A stretch of DNA of 13,619 nucleotides from Candidatus Melainabacteria bacterium. GTDB lineage: Bacteria > Cyanobacteriota > Vampirovibrionia > Obscuribacterales > Obscuribacteraceae. The stretch lies in assembly GCA_014380105.1 (NCBI GenBank), contig JACMKL010000409.1, positions 1-13,619 of the forward strand, given 5' to 3'. Position numbers and translations under genes: made by a program. The notes beneath the pieces are model-generated. The model saw only the letters and a program-made list of their open reading frames with translations, did no database searches and was not told the origin of the DNA. Numbering within the stretch: the first letter of the stretch is position 1; every line of letters starts with the position of its first letter. Shown piece after piece: positions 1 through 7,492 of the stretch.

Positions 1-112
1 GATTGGACTGGTCAGGAAAGAATTTCTCGAACCGCGCGAAGCGATGAAAGTGGCAGAAAACATTTTGTCGGGCAATGCGCGTAATTTGTATAAATTGGAA
101 GGATTGGCTTAG
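1..112 (+). CDS. C-terminal end of an amidohydrolase-like protein (partial)
   Basis: An open frame starting at base 2 runs without a stop to TAG at 110-112 and encodes 36 residues. The end reads KVAENILSGNARNLYKLEG followed by Leu-Ala. An 'ILxGNAxRLYxL' ending is typical of TIM-barrel metal-dependent hydrolases of the amidohydrolase-2 type, where this helix closes the C-terminus just after the last active-site Asp. The start and all catalytic residues lie left of the window, so substrate and exact family cannot be given. The gene converges on the - strand korB gene, and the terminator at 116-146 follows its stop within four bases. The reading frame is well supported by the match to the family's ending and by the terminator position; the family call rests on this short tail only. 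Confidence 0.6.
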   Translation, partial: IGLVRKEFLEPREAMKVAENILSGNARNLYKLEGLA

Positions 113-115
113 CAA

Positions 116-146
116 AAAAGCCGCGGAGAAAATTTCCGCGGCTTTT
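116..146. terminator. Bidirectional Rho-independent terminator between convergent genes
   Basis: A perfect 12-bp stem (AAAAGCCGCGGA at 116-127 with TCCGCGGCTTTT at 135-146) encloses a 7-base loop. The 8-bp GC-rich core is flanked by A and T runs, so the transcript has a U-run in either direction. It lies four bases after the + strand amidohydrolase stop and 30 bases past the - strand korB stop, and so can end both units. This marks the 3' end of the korAB transcript. Confidence 0.9.
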
Positions 147-176
147 AAATTTTGATTTGCTTCGATAGACTGTCGA

Positions 177-1217
177 TTACATCAAGCTTTGCATCACTTC
201 GTCGAGCACTTCTTTTTTCGGTCTCAACACTTCGTTCGGGATGTGAACGATTGGTGTGTCAGACATGTGCATGACTTCGGCGAAATTCTCTTTGTCTTCA
301 TTGATGTAGAGAAGACCCGTCAAGAACTGCTTGTCAGCAGCTGCTTGAGCAATTGTTGCGACGGCTTCTGCTTTACTGGTGGCATCATAGTCGCGATTGG
401 TCTTCTTCAAGCGCAAGTGCGAACCGTCATGCAACTCGACATCGGTAACTGTTCCTGGTTCGTAGTCGACAGTGATCTGTTCGTAGAATGGGATGAAACC
501 GAGTTCGTGAAGTGGTGTTTCCATCTCTTTTGCGTACTTGTAGCTCTTCGTCGATCCTTCGTGGTTGTTAAAGGTGACGCATGGACTAATGACGTCGAGA
601 ACGGCAGTTCCTTTGAATGATGCTGCTGCTTTCAATAGAGCAACCAACTGTTTGGGGTCGCCTGCAAATGATCTGCCCACGAATCCGCAACCCAGTTCGA
701 TTGCCAATCCGCAAAGGTCGATTGGTGGCAATTCGTTGAGCACGCCGGACTTCGACTTGGAAGCGAGGTCGGCTGTTGCTGAGAATTGACCCTTCGTAAG
801 ACCATACACACCGTTGTTTTCAACGATGTAGATCATTGGAACATTGCGACGTACGAGGTGGCAGAATTGTCCGAGTCCTATCGAGGCAGTATCTCCGTCG
901 CCGGAAACACCGATCATCCGCAAGTCTTTGTTAGCTACGCAGGCGCCGGTCGCAACTGAGGGCATTCTGCCGTGAGTTGAGTTGAAGCCGTGAGCGCGGT
1001 TTAAAAAGTATGCGGGAGTCTTGCTTGAGCATCCGATACCACTGAGCTTAGCAACGGTATGCGGCTCAATTCCCAGTTCATAATATGCTTTAATAATCTG
1101 ACTGGTGATGGCGTCGTGTCCACATCCGTCGCACAATGTCGATGGGCTGCCTTTGTAGTCGGCGAGCGTTAGACCGATGCGATTAGTGGCAGGAATTTTT
1201 GGTGCCGATGAAACCAT
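177..1217 (-). CDS. korB: 2-oxoacid:ferredoxin oxidoreductase, beta subunit
   Basis: This 346-residue protein is the thiamine-diphosphate (ThDP) and iron-sulfur subunit of an enzyme that oxidatively decarboxylates a 2-oxoacid (2-oxoglutarate, pyruvate or similar) to the acyl-CoA while reducing ferredoxin. The ThDP/Mg site is visible as GDGDT at residues 106-110 and NNGVYGLTKGQ at 134-144. Four cysteines, C29 and C32 (CDGC), C63 (GIGCSSK) and C213 (SPCVTFNN), have nearly the spacing of the single [4Fe-4S] cluster ligands in archaeal two-subunit enzymes. No separate ferredoxin-type domain is present. The gene starts six bases after the korA stop. GGAG lies about 12 bases upstream inside the korA end, a rather long spacing, so coupling to korA translation is likely. 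The fold and partner are secure; the oxoacid used cannot be read from the sequence. Confidence 0.93.
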   Translation of the reverse strand: MVSSAPKIPATNRIGLTLADYKGSPSTLCDGCGHDAITSQIIKAYYELGIEPHTVAKLSGIGCSSKTPAYFLNRAHGFNSTHGRMPSVATGACVANKDLRMIGVSGDGDTASIGLGQFCHLVRRNVPMIYIVENNGVYGLTKGQFSATADLASKSKSGVLNELPPIDLCGLAIELGCGFVGRSFAGDPKQLVALLKAAASFKGTAVLDVISPCVTFNNHEGSTKSYKYAKEMETPLHELGFIPFYEQITVDYEPGTVTDVELHDGSHLRLKKTNRDYDATSKAEAVATIAQAAADKQFLTGLLYINEDKENFAEVMHMSDTPIVHIPNEVLRPKKEVLDEVMQSLM

Positions 1218-1223
1218 GAGTGC

Positions 1224-3062
1224 TTATTTCTCCTCACTGATTATTGAGTCGGTGACGAAACGCGCGTCGAGCGGAAGACCGTCATAGTGTCTGAGTGAAC
1301 GGATCTTCGTAGCGAACTGCGGATATTCAGCCACAATCAAGTCGCGCAATTGACCGTCGCGGTTTTGCTCAACAACGTATGTGTGGTCATGTGCTTCGAT
1401 GAAGTTTTTAACTTCGTCGGTGAGAGGCAATGCTCTCAAGCGCAGATAGCTGGTTTGAATGTTTGCAGCTTGCAGCTGGTCGCGTGATTCGAGAATTGCA
1501 AAATCGGAAGAGCCAAAGGCTATGATGCCTGCTTTTGCATTCTTATTATGATCGACAATTGGAAGCGGAATGTATTTTTTCGATGTTTCCAATTTCTTAA
1601 GCAGACGATTCATCAGGTTGACGTAGTCTTCCGGACGCTCTGTATAACCGGCTTTCTCGTTGTGACCAGAGCCACGTGTGAAGTAAGCGGCGAGCGGATG
1701 GTCTGTACCAGGAATGGTGCGATAAGGAATTCCGTCTCCGTCTACATCTCTATAGCGCTCGAAAACACCAGCCTTTTCCAGTGCTTCTTTATTGAGCACT
1801 TTGCCGCGATCCATAGGTTGATCAGGATATGTGAATGCTTCAGACATCCAGTTGTTCATCCCGAGATCGAGGTCACTGAGAACAAAAATAGGAGTTTGGA
1901 AACGCTCTGCAATATCGAAACTCTTCACTGCGAATTCGTAGCACTCGGCTACAGATCCTGGAAGTAGAACAATGTGCTTTGTGTCACCGTGAGATAAGGT
2001 GTATGCACTCAGCAAGTCAGCTTGCGAAGTTCTTGTTGGCATACCGGTTGAAGGTCCGACGCGTTGTACGTCGAAAATTACAACTGGAATTTCGGTGAAA
2101 TATCCGTATCCAGCGAATTCCGCCATCAGCGAAATACCAGGTCCGGAAGTTGAAGTCATCGAGCGAGCGCCTGCCCAGCCAGCTCCTAGAGCCATACCGA
2201 TGGCGGCTAATTCGTCTTCGGCTTGAACGATTGCAAAAGTTGCTTTGCCTGTTTCTGGCTCGAGACGATACTTCTTCATGTAATCAATGAGCGATTCGCA
2301 AAGACTCGATGACGGTGTAATTGGATACCAGGTGGCTACTTGCACACCGGCAAACATACAACCGAGACCAGCTGCGGCATTACCATCGATGATGATTTTG
2401 CCAGCGGTCAGATCCATTTTCTCTACGTAATATGGGTCATCCTTTTTCAGATTCTCTTTCGCCCATTCTCGTCCTGTGTCGGATGCTTTGATGTTGAGAT
2501 CAGCTGCCGATTGTTTTTTCTTGAATTGACGACGAATTGCATTTTCAATTTCAGACTGATCAATGTCGAGAAGCTCAGCGACAACACCGACATAAATCAT
2601 GTTGGTGACTAACTTTCTCAATTTGATATTGTCTGTTGCTTTGGCTGCGAGTTCGGTGAAAGGCACAGGATAGTGCTTTACGTCAGAGCGTATCGCTTGC
2701 AAATTCATTTCTTGCGGGCTGACGCAAACGGCGCCAGGCTTCAAATTTTTAACGTCTTCAATGGCGGTTTGGGGATTCATCGCCACGAGAATATCGATAT
2801 CTTTCTTTCTGGCAATATAGCCATTTTTGTTTACGCGAATCGTAAACCATGTAGGCAATCCCGCAATATTCGACGGGAATAGGTTTTTGCCACTGACCGG
2901 AATGCCCATCTGAAAGATGGATCGCATAAGAACTGAGTTGGAAGATTGGCTTCCTGAACCGTTTACGGTTCCTACTTCGATTGAAAAATCGTTTACTACC
3001 CGACCACTCTCTACTTTCTGAGCGGTGTTCGCTTCTAGTGTTTTCACCGTGTGAGTACCCAT
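1224..3062 (-). CDS. korA: 2-oxoacid:ferredoxin oxidoreductase, fused gamma-alpha subunit
   Basis: This is a 612-residue fusion of two modules. Residues about 25-215 form the gamma domain (GTVNGSGSQSSNS at 31-43), which helps bind CoA. From about 227 comes the alpha module, the pyrimidine-binding half of the ThDP site, with YPITPSS at 246-252, MTSTSGPG at 302-309 and QRVGPSTGMPTRT at 333-345. It pairs with KorB, encoded immediately downstream, to make a complete two-subunit enzyme of the kind used in central carbon metabolism of anaerobes and some aerobes. ATG at 3062 is the first plausible start: an in-frame TAA lies about 10 codons upstream with no other ATG or GTG between. No Shine-Dalgarno sequence is visible before it, which is odd for a metabolic gene. 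The gene lies 75 bases after the ThDP enzyme gene on the same strand, and I find no convincing promoter in that gap. Confidence 0.93.
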   Translation of the reverse strand: MGTHTVKTLEANTAQKVESGRVVNDFSIEVGTVNGSGSQSSNSVLMRSIFQMGIPVSGKNLFPSNIAGLPTWFTIRVNKNGYIARKKDIDILVAMNPQTAIEDVKNLKPGAVCVSPQEMNLQAIRSDVKHYPVPFTELAAKATDNIKLRKLVTNMIYVGVVAELLDIDQSEIENAIRRQFKKKQSAADLNIKASDTGREWAKENLKKDDPYYVEKMDLTAGKIIIDGNAAAGLGCMFAGVQVATWYPITPSSSLCESLIDYMKKYRLEPETGKATFAIVQAEDELAAIGMALGAGWAGARSMTSTSGPGISLMAEFAGYGYFTEIPVVIFDVQRVGPSTGMPTRTSQADLLSAYTLSHGDTKHIVLLPGSVAECYEFAVKSFDIAERFQTPIFVLSDLDLGMNNWMSEAFTYPDQPMDRGKVLNKEALEKAGVFERYRDVDGDGIPYRTIPGTDHPLAAYFTRGSGHNEKAGYTERPEDYVNLMNRLLKKLETSKKYIPLPIVDHNKNAKAGIIAFGSSDFAILESRDQLQAANIQTSYLRLRALPLTDEVKNFIEAHDHTYVVEQNRDGQLRDLIVAEYPQFATKIRSLRHYDGLPLDARFVTDSIISEEK

Positions 3063-3137
3063 AACGGACGCAGATACACTAAAAGTTTATCAACGGAGAC
3101 CCGCCGGCAGCTTGTTTCAAAAGGAATCAATAAGAAT

Positions 3138-4835
3138 CTATATGTTTGTTGCCAAACGAACCTTGTCAAGTGAGGTGATTTGTTCGAGCGAGTCAGAAAT
3201 CAAAACATCTAAAAGGAATGGTCCGGGAGATTCAAACATATGTTGAAGGGCTGGCTCAAGCTCAGACATGAGGCTGATTTGCGCAGATGGTACGCGCATT
3301 GAGGCTGCTAAATCTTTGAATGCTATCGGCGGATTGTCGAGCTGAATGCGAGCTGGCGTTCCTGGGGTTGTTTGCAGCTGTAGGTTGTATGAGCTTCTTC
3401 CAAGGTTATTCACGACGATGAATTTTGTCTGCATTCCGTAATGAGCGGCTGTCCATAAAGACTGCGGACACGCGAGAGCCGACAAGTCCGAAGTAAGACT
3501 AATGACTTGATGGTCTGGGCTTGCCCATTGAATACCCAGGCTGGCAGATAATCCATAACCCAGGACACCGGAATTGAGGGAGAAAAATGATGAGCTGCTT
3601 TCAAGATTCAGTACCTGGCAAGGATCACAACGATCGTTGACGAGGTCGCTTACGAAAACCGACTTCTGTGGGCGCACTGCATCAATCATTCTAAGGAGCC
3701 AGTGCAAAGAGATTTGCGCTGAACCGCCTGGATATGGCAGTTTCTCTTCCATCTGTTGCTTGCGATTGGCGACATAAGTGATCGTTTGCTTAGCACGCCT
3801 GCGGGTGGCATCAACCCATGAATTATTTGAGACCAGCTGAATTTCCGCTCTCAAGCGCGAGAGACTCTCGGCAATATCTGCAACAGCAGCCAATTGGCAA
3901 GGTAGAGTTTTTCCTGCCAGACCGGGCTCGACATTGATCTGTATCACTGAAGCGTGAGGCGGAATCAATGGTGGCTCGTGTACTTTCGCTGGAATGCGTG
4001 TCTGCATGCCGAGGACAAGGATGACGTCAAATGGCTCTAGTTGTCTGTTTGCCTCTGTTAAATCGAGCGGCAAAACGCCGCAAAATTGTGGATGGCGGTT
4101 GGGAAAGTTAACCCCGGTGGGCATCGGCTCAGAAAATGCAGCACATCCAAGCACTTCGGTGATGCTGACAGCCTCCTTCCGGGCGCGGTATTGCGAAACT
4201 TCGTTGCCAAAAATGATGCAAGGATTTTGGGCTGAAACCAGTGCGTTTGCTGCTTTCTTCAAAAACGAGCTGTCTGCTGCTCCAAGCGGACTGAGTTGCG
4301 GCGGCGAAATAGGGTGTCCGGCAGAAGGTTTTAGAAGTAAATTGTGAGGCAGGCTCAGGACGACTGGACCTTTCGGTGGCGACAAAGCCTCATGGAAAGC
4401 GCGTCTTATCAATCTCGGAATTTCGGCTTGAGTCTTCAACTCGCAGCTCCATTTTGCAAACGGCTCTGCCAGGCGCAATAGGTCAGCTGATAGAGGCGGG
4501 TCATCGCTTAGAATTTGGGTGTCTTGCTGATCAACAAGGACTACCAGCGGCACGCGTGTCTTCATTGCCGTGTAAAGCGCCGTTTGAGCACTCGCCAAGC
4601 CGGGTGCTGCCATGACAGTAAGAATGCCAGGACGGGCAGACGCTTGCGAATAGCCGATTGCCATTGACCCGGCAATCTCGTCATGAAGTGCAGATATAAA
4701 ATGAATGTCGGAGCGCAGCTCGAATGTGGCGTGCACAACAGGAGATTCTGCCGACGAGAGTGACCCGAATATAAAGCGGGTTCCTTCAGCCGTTAGTTGG
4801 TCAAGCAATAAATGACTTGCCAGGTGATCGGACAT
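3138..4835 (-). CDS. Benzoylformate decarboxylase-like ThDP enzyme with altered active site
   Basis: This 565-residue protein has the three-domain layout of the acetolactate synthase/benzoylformate decarboxylase family: Pyr domain about 1-170, central domain about 190-330, PP domain about 370-545. The central FPNRHPQFCGVLP (244-256) closely resembles benzoylformate decarboxylase. Key positions differ. The catalytic Glu nine residues before the GY of GYSQAS appears to be Asp52 (LHDEIAG, with Glu53 next to it). The His of the family's LHSAAG stretch is Met75 (VMAAPG). The GDG of the ThDP motif is Ser449-Asp450-Leu451, which keeps the metal-binding Asp, and NN is kept at 476-477. Ser28 matches the family's active-site Ser. 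It may be a changed-specificity enzyme, a slow enzyme or a non-catalytic paralogue. AGGAG sits six bases before the ATG and fixes the start. It precedes korA by 75 bases. Confidence 0.8.
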   Translation of the reverse strand: MSDHLASHLLLDQLTAEGTRFIFGSLSSAESPVVHATFELRSDIHFISALHDEIAGSMAIGYSQASARPGILTVMAAPGLASAQTALYTAMKTRVPLVVLVDQQDTQILSDDPPLSADLLRLAEPFAKWSCELKTQAEIPRLIRRAFHEALSPPKGPVVLSLPHNLLLKPSAGHPISPPQLSPLGAADSSFLKKAANALVSAQNPCIIFGNEVSQYRARKEAVSITEVLGCAAFSEPMPTGVNFPNRHPQFCGVLPLDLTEANRQLEPFDVILVLGMQTRIPAKVHEPPLIPPHASVIQINVEPGLAGKTLPCQLAAVADIAESLSRLRAEIQLVSNNSWVDATRRRAKQTITYVANRKQQMEEKLPYPGGSAQISLHWLLRMIDAVRPQKSVFVSDLVNDRCDPCQVLNLESSSSFFSLNSGVLGYGLSASLGIQWASPDHQVISLTSDLSALACPQSLWTAAHYGMQTKFIVVNNLGRSSYNLQLQTTPGTPARIQLDNPPIAFKDLAASMRVPSAQISLMSELEPALQHMFESPGPFLLDVLISDSLEQITSLDKVRLATNI

Positions 4836-4841
4836 CGATAT

Positions 4842-4846
4842 CTCCT
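4842..4846 (-). promoter_or_regulatory. Ribosome binding site of the ThDP enzyme gene
   Basis: Read on the - strand, AGGAG lies six bases before the ATG at 4835-4833. It is one of the best-placed Shine-Dalgarno sequences in the window and supports this start. Confidence 0.75.
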
Positions 4847-4864
4847 GAAAATCGAGTGCACTTT

Positions 4865-4892
4865 ATTATGATGCCAAAGAGAACATACCCAA
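4865..4892 (-). promoter_or_regulatory. Candidate promoter of the ThDP enzyme gene and possibly korAB
   Basis: On the - strand, TTGGGT (4892-4887) and CATAAT (4870-4865) are separated by 16 bases, matching sigma-70-type -35 (three of six bases) and -10 (five of six) elements. The implied transcript would start about 23 bases before the ATG at 4835, leaving room for the ribosome binding site. The 97-base gap after the GNAT gene fits an independent start here. Motif match only. Confidence 0.4.
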
Positions 4893-4932
4893 TATCGGCA
4901 GCCTTTGTGACATTACGGTAAATTTTGACTGG

Positions 4933-6015
4933 TCACAGGTGATCCAATTCAACTAGTGGACAGGGGTTAATCAGGCAAAGCCCTTCCAGTTGCTCTTCTA
5001 AGGGCATAATCATACCTTTTCCCCAACTCCGTTGATAGTAGTTGAGCTGACCTTTATAAGACTCTCCGGTCACCGCTTTCAGTCCAAGCCTGTGCAGAAC
5101 TTGATTCAGAGAATAACTGGGCGCGAATTCTTGCGCCAGGGCTTCCCATGCCCTTACACGCGAAAGGCGCTCTTTGAGCGCTCGAACCAGTAACGCTCCC
5201 CAAATTGCATCTCGCGTGGGTCCTTTGCCAACTACTTCGAGCACACGCAAGACGCGGCCTGCACTTTCAGTGATTGCATAGCCCAATATGTTTCCGTCGT
5301 AAGACGCGGTCGTTAATTTAAGAGCCGGCCATGAGAGTCTCGAGTGATTGTGTAAATAAGATTCGCGCATCAATTTAAAGTGAAAGTAGCGCTCGTCCCG
5401 CTCAATTCCATACGGTTGTAAGCGTAGCCACTGCCGGTGGTGGCGTGCCACTTCGGCTAGATGTTCGAAACTCAATTTTTGCTGATCAACTGTGATTGGC
5501 TTATCATCAGACTGTACAATTATTGTATTGTTTCCTTCGAAGCGAAAATGATCCGGTATTTGTGTGTCGCTTTTGTTGAGCGGAAGATGAATCAACATAT
5601 CAGCACTGCCTATTTCATCAAATCCAAAGCGCGAATAAAATTCACAGTCTATATCTGAAAAAAGTAGCAAAGCCTGCATGCCTTCTTCTTTCGCGAGGTC
5701 AATTGTTTGATCAAGCAGTTCTGATGCGTAGCCCTGATTGCGGCTGTCTAATTGCGTATAGACAGCGCCAATTCCGCCAATTTGAATCGTTTTGTCGCGA
5801 ATCTGCAGGTTGAGTTTTGAAAGTTTCAAGCTTGAGAGCACCTTATGTCCGCGCATGAGCGCCAGATGTCTGAGGTTTCGCCTCGCCCAAAGATCGTTTA
5901 TTTGTTTTTCTTGATATTCGAGATAATCGCTTCTACTGAGCCCCGGCGACCAAATCTGATAGGTTTCGCGAAAAACTGGCAGCAAAGTCTGCCAATCTGC
6001 TTGTTCAAGTTTCAT
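4933..6015 (-). CDS. GNAT-family N-acetyltransferase with C-terminal extension
   Basis: This 360-residue protein probably transfers an acetyl group from acetyl-CoA to an amine; the substrate is unknown. The acetyl-CoA binding core is visible: a beta strand IGGIGAVYTQL (79-89) leads into the pyrophosphate-binding turn RNQGYAS (92-98), with the next helix after it. FYSRFGF (126-132) is the usual GNAT motif-B ending. The domain ends near residue 145. A further 215 residues follow, rich in charged and aromatic residues; their length and position suggest a second, degenerate GNAT-like domain, as in Eis-type or tandem GNAT proteins, but I cannot identify it. The start ATG has only a weak GAG upstream. 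The gene is divergent from guaD with 80 bases between the starts, and lies 97 bases upstream of the ThDP enzyme gene. An acetylation role linked to korAB is possible but unproven. Confidence 0.8.
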   Translation of the reverse strand: MKLEQADWQTLLPVFRETYQIWSPGLSRSDYLEYQEKQINDLWARRNLRHLALMRGHKVLSSLKLSKLNLQIRDKTIQIGGIGAVYTQLDSRNQGYASELLDQTIDLAKEEGMQALLLFSDIDCEFYSRFGFDEIGSADMLIHLPLNKSDTQIPDHFRFEGNNTIIVQSDDKPITVDQQKLSFEHLAEVARHHRQWLRLQPYGIERDERYFHFKLMRESYLHNHSRLSWPALKLTTASYDGNILGYAITESAGRVLRVLEVVGKGPTRDAIWGALLVRALKERLSRVRAWEALAQEFAPSYSLNQVLHRLGLKAVTGESYKGQLNYYQRSWGKGMIMPLEEQLEGLCLINPCPLVELDHL

Positions 6016-6068
6016 TTTTGCTCAAGTGAACTTTCACATCATGATTGTACATGTATGTGCTTGTACAA
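6001..6068. promoter_or_regulatory. Four TTGNNCAA-like boxes at the divergent GNAT/guaD start
   Basis: TTGTTCAAGT (6001-6010) and TTGCTCAAGT (6018-6027) are a 9/10 direct repeat with a 17-base period; the first lies in GNAT codons 2-5 and the second just before its ATG. TTGTACAT (6045-6052) and TTGTACAA (6061-6068) continue the TTGNNCAW pattern. TTGNNCAA is itself dyad-symmetric, as half-sites of a dimeric regulator often are. No known regulator is recognised. Confidence 0.35.
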
Positions 6069-6069
6069 T
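6044..6069. promoter_or_regulatory. Palindrome overlapping candidate -10 elements of divergent promoters
   Basis: Perfect 8-bp arms ATTGTACA (6044-6051) and TGTACAAT (6062-6069) are separated by 10 bases. Each arm holds TACAAT, a 5/6 match to the -10 consensus: on the + strand at 6064-6069 toward guaD, and on the - strand at 6049-6044 toward the GNAT gene. Neither has a good -35 at 16-18 bases. The site could be an operator shared by both promoters, which would depend on an activator or be repressed together. Inferred from symmetry and position. Confidence 0.45.
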
Positions 6070-6095
6070 AGTCGCTCGCCTTTGAGGGCACCAGA

Positions 6096-7481
6096 ATGTT
6101 GGAAGCGTCGAAAACAGCCATGTCCACTGACAGCAAGCAAGACGACCGTGAGATAACCATTTATCGTGGGCACATAGTCAGCTCTATAGATGAAGATAGT
6201 TATTTGGACATTCGCGACGGCGCACTCGCTGTGTCTCAAAGCGGCAAAATTTTGGCGGTTGGCAAGTGGGCGGATCTCTCGAAGCAATTCAAAGCCTTCA
6301 AGGGGGCCGGTGATGTATCGATTGTCGATTGCGGAAAACGGCTGATATTGCCCGGTCTGATCGACTTGCACATTCATTTGCCGCAAGTGACACAAATAGG
6401 AAAGTCGGGAGATACATTGCTTGGCTGGCTTGAGAAATATATTTTCCCAGCTGAGTCGCGATTTAATGACGATGATCATGCTCGGAAAATTGCACGTTGG
6501 TTTTTTGATGAATTAGCGTCGAATGGCACCACATTAGCTGTTGTCTTCACTACAATTCATAAAAACGCCACTGAAATTGCTTTTCAAGTTGCAGCCGAAA
6601 AGGGCTCGCGCGCCATCATGGGCAAAGTGATGATGGATAGGCTGGCGCCTGCTTCTCTCACTGAAGATACGACTGCTTCCGTTGATCAGTCTAAGGCTCT
6701 AGCTCTCAAATGGCACGGATATGACGATGGACGTTTGCTCTACGCATTTACCCCGCGCTTTGCAATTACGGCGACCGACAAATTATTGGAAGCGTGCGGA
6801 AAGGCATGGAAAGAGCATCCCGGCACATACATGCACACGCATCTTTCTGAATCGCTCGAAGAAGTTAAGAAAGTCGCTGAGCTTTTCCCTTCTGCAAAAT
6901 CTTATTTAGATGTCTATGATCGCAATGGTTTAGTGCAAAACCGTTCTATTTTTGCGCATTCAATTCATCTCGAAGACTCTGATTTGGAGACGATGGGCAA
7001 AGCTAAGTGTGCGCTGGCACATTGCCCGAGTTCTAATTTCTTTTTGAAAAGTGGAGTCTTTCCAGTCGAGCGTATTAAAAATGCCGGCGTTGAATTCGGT
7101 CTGGGATCTGATGTTGCCGGTGGACCACAAATGTCTTTGTTTGGTGTCATGAAAGACGCTAATTTCATTCAACCAAACATTTGGATAACGCCGTGCGAGT
7201 TGTTGTTCCGCGCCACCAGGGGTGGAGCGCGTGCGTTGCATCTCGAAGATCAGCTTGGCTCGCTGGAAGTTGGTAAGGAAGCCGATTTCATTATCGTCGA
7301 CCCTTCTGCCAAGACAGCTGCGCCATCCGATATTCTTGATCAGGGTACTGATGAAATATTGTCTGCGCTAGTCTTCCTTGGTGATGACCGGATGATTGAC
7401 GCAACTTATGTGAGAGGTCGTCCAATTTTTGTGCGCGACCAACGGAAATATTCAAAAGAAACTTTTGCATTACACGTTTGA
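6096..7481 (+). CDS. guaD: Guanine deaminase
   Basis: This 461-residue amidohydrolase converts guanine to xanthine and ammonia in the cytosol. The zinc site and catalytic residues are all visible: LHIHLPQ with His92 and His94, HTHLSES with His249 and Glu252, FAHS with His288, and GLGSDVAGG with Asp339. The stretch DTLLGWLEKYIFPAESRF (106-123) and TPRF (219-222) are diagnostic of guanine deaminase rather than of other amidohydrolases, and the length fits the family (about 430-460). ATG at 6096 is preferred: GAGGG lies 7 bases upstream, whereas the in-frame ATG at 6120 has a poorer site. The gene is first in a + strand unit with the phosphoribosyltransferase gene 11 bases downstream, which supports a purine-salvage role. 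Expression is probably set at the palindromic region just upstream. Confidence 0.93.
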   Translation: MLEASKTAMSTDSKQDDREITIYRGHIVSSIDEDSYLDIRDGALAVSQSGKILAVGKWADLSKQFKAFKGAGDVSIVDCGKRLILPGLIDLHIHLPQVTQIGKSGDTLLGWLEKYIFPAESRFNDDDHARKIARWFFDELASNGTTLAVVFTTIHKNATEIAFQVAAEKGSRAIMGKVMMDRLAPASLTEDTTASVDQSKALALKWHGYDDGRLLYAFTPRFAITATDKLLEACGKAWKEHPGTYMHTHLSESLEEVKKVAELFPSAKSYLDVYDRNGLVQNRSIFAHSIHLEDSDLETMGKAKCALAHCPSSNFFLKSGVFPVERIKNAGVEFGLGSDVAGGPQMSLFGVMKDANFIQPNIWITPCELLFRATRGGARALHLEDQLGSLEVGKEADFIIVDPSAKTAAPSDILDQGTDEILSALVFLGDDRMIDATYVRGRPIFVRDQRKYSKETFALHV

Positions 7482-7492
7482 GGTAGGAAGCA

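Noticed and set aside
189..620. 143-codon + strand open frame opposite korB
   Set aside because: It is antisense to a clear conserved enzyme, has no recognisable motif and a Phe/Val-rich composition typical of a shadow frame.
3063..3137. Separate korA promoter in the gap after the ThDP gene (for example TTGATA or TTGAAA hexamers)
   Set aside because: No -10-like hexamer lies at 16-18 bases from either candidate -35.
4906..4937. TGTGAC/GTCACA inverted repeat around the GNAT stop, resembling a CRP/FNR site or terminator
   Set aside because: The arms are 20 bases apart, far from the 6-base spacing of CRP sites, and there is no GC-rich stem with a U-run.
6039..6479. 146-codon - strand open frame opposite the guaD start
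   Set aside because: It lies across the divergent promoter and the well-conserved guaD N-terminus and has no protein-like motifs.
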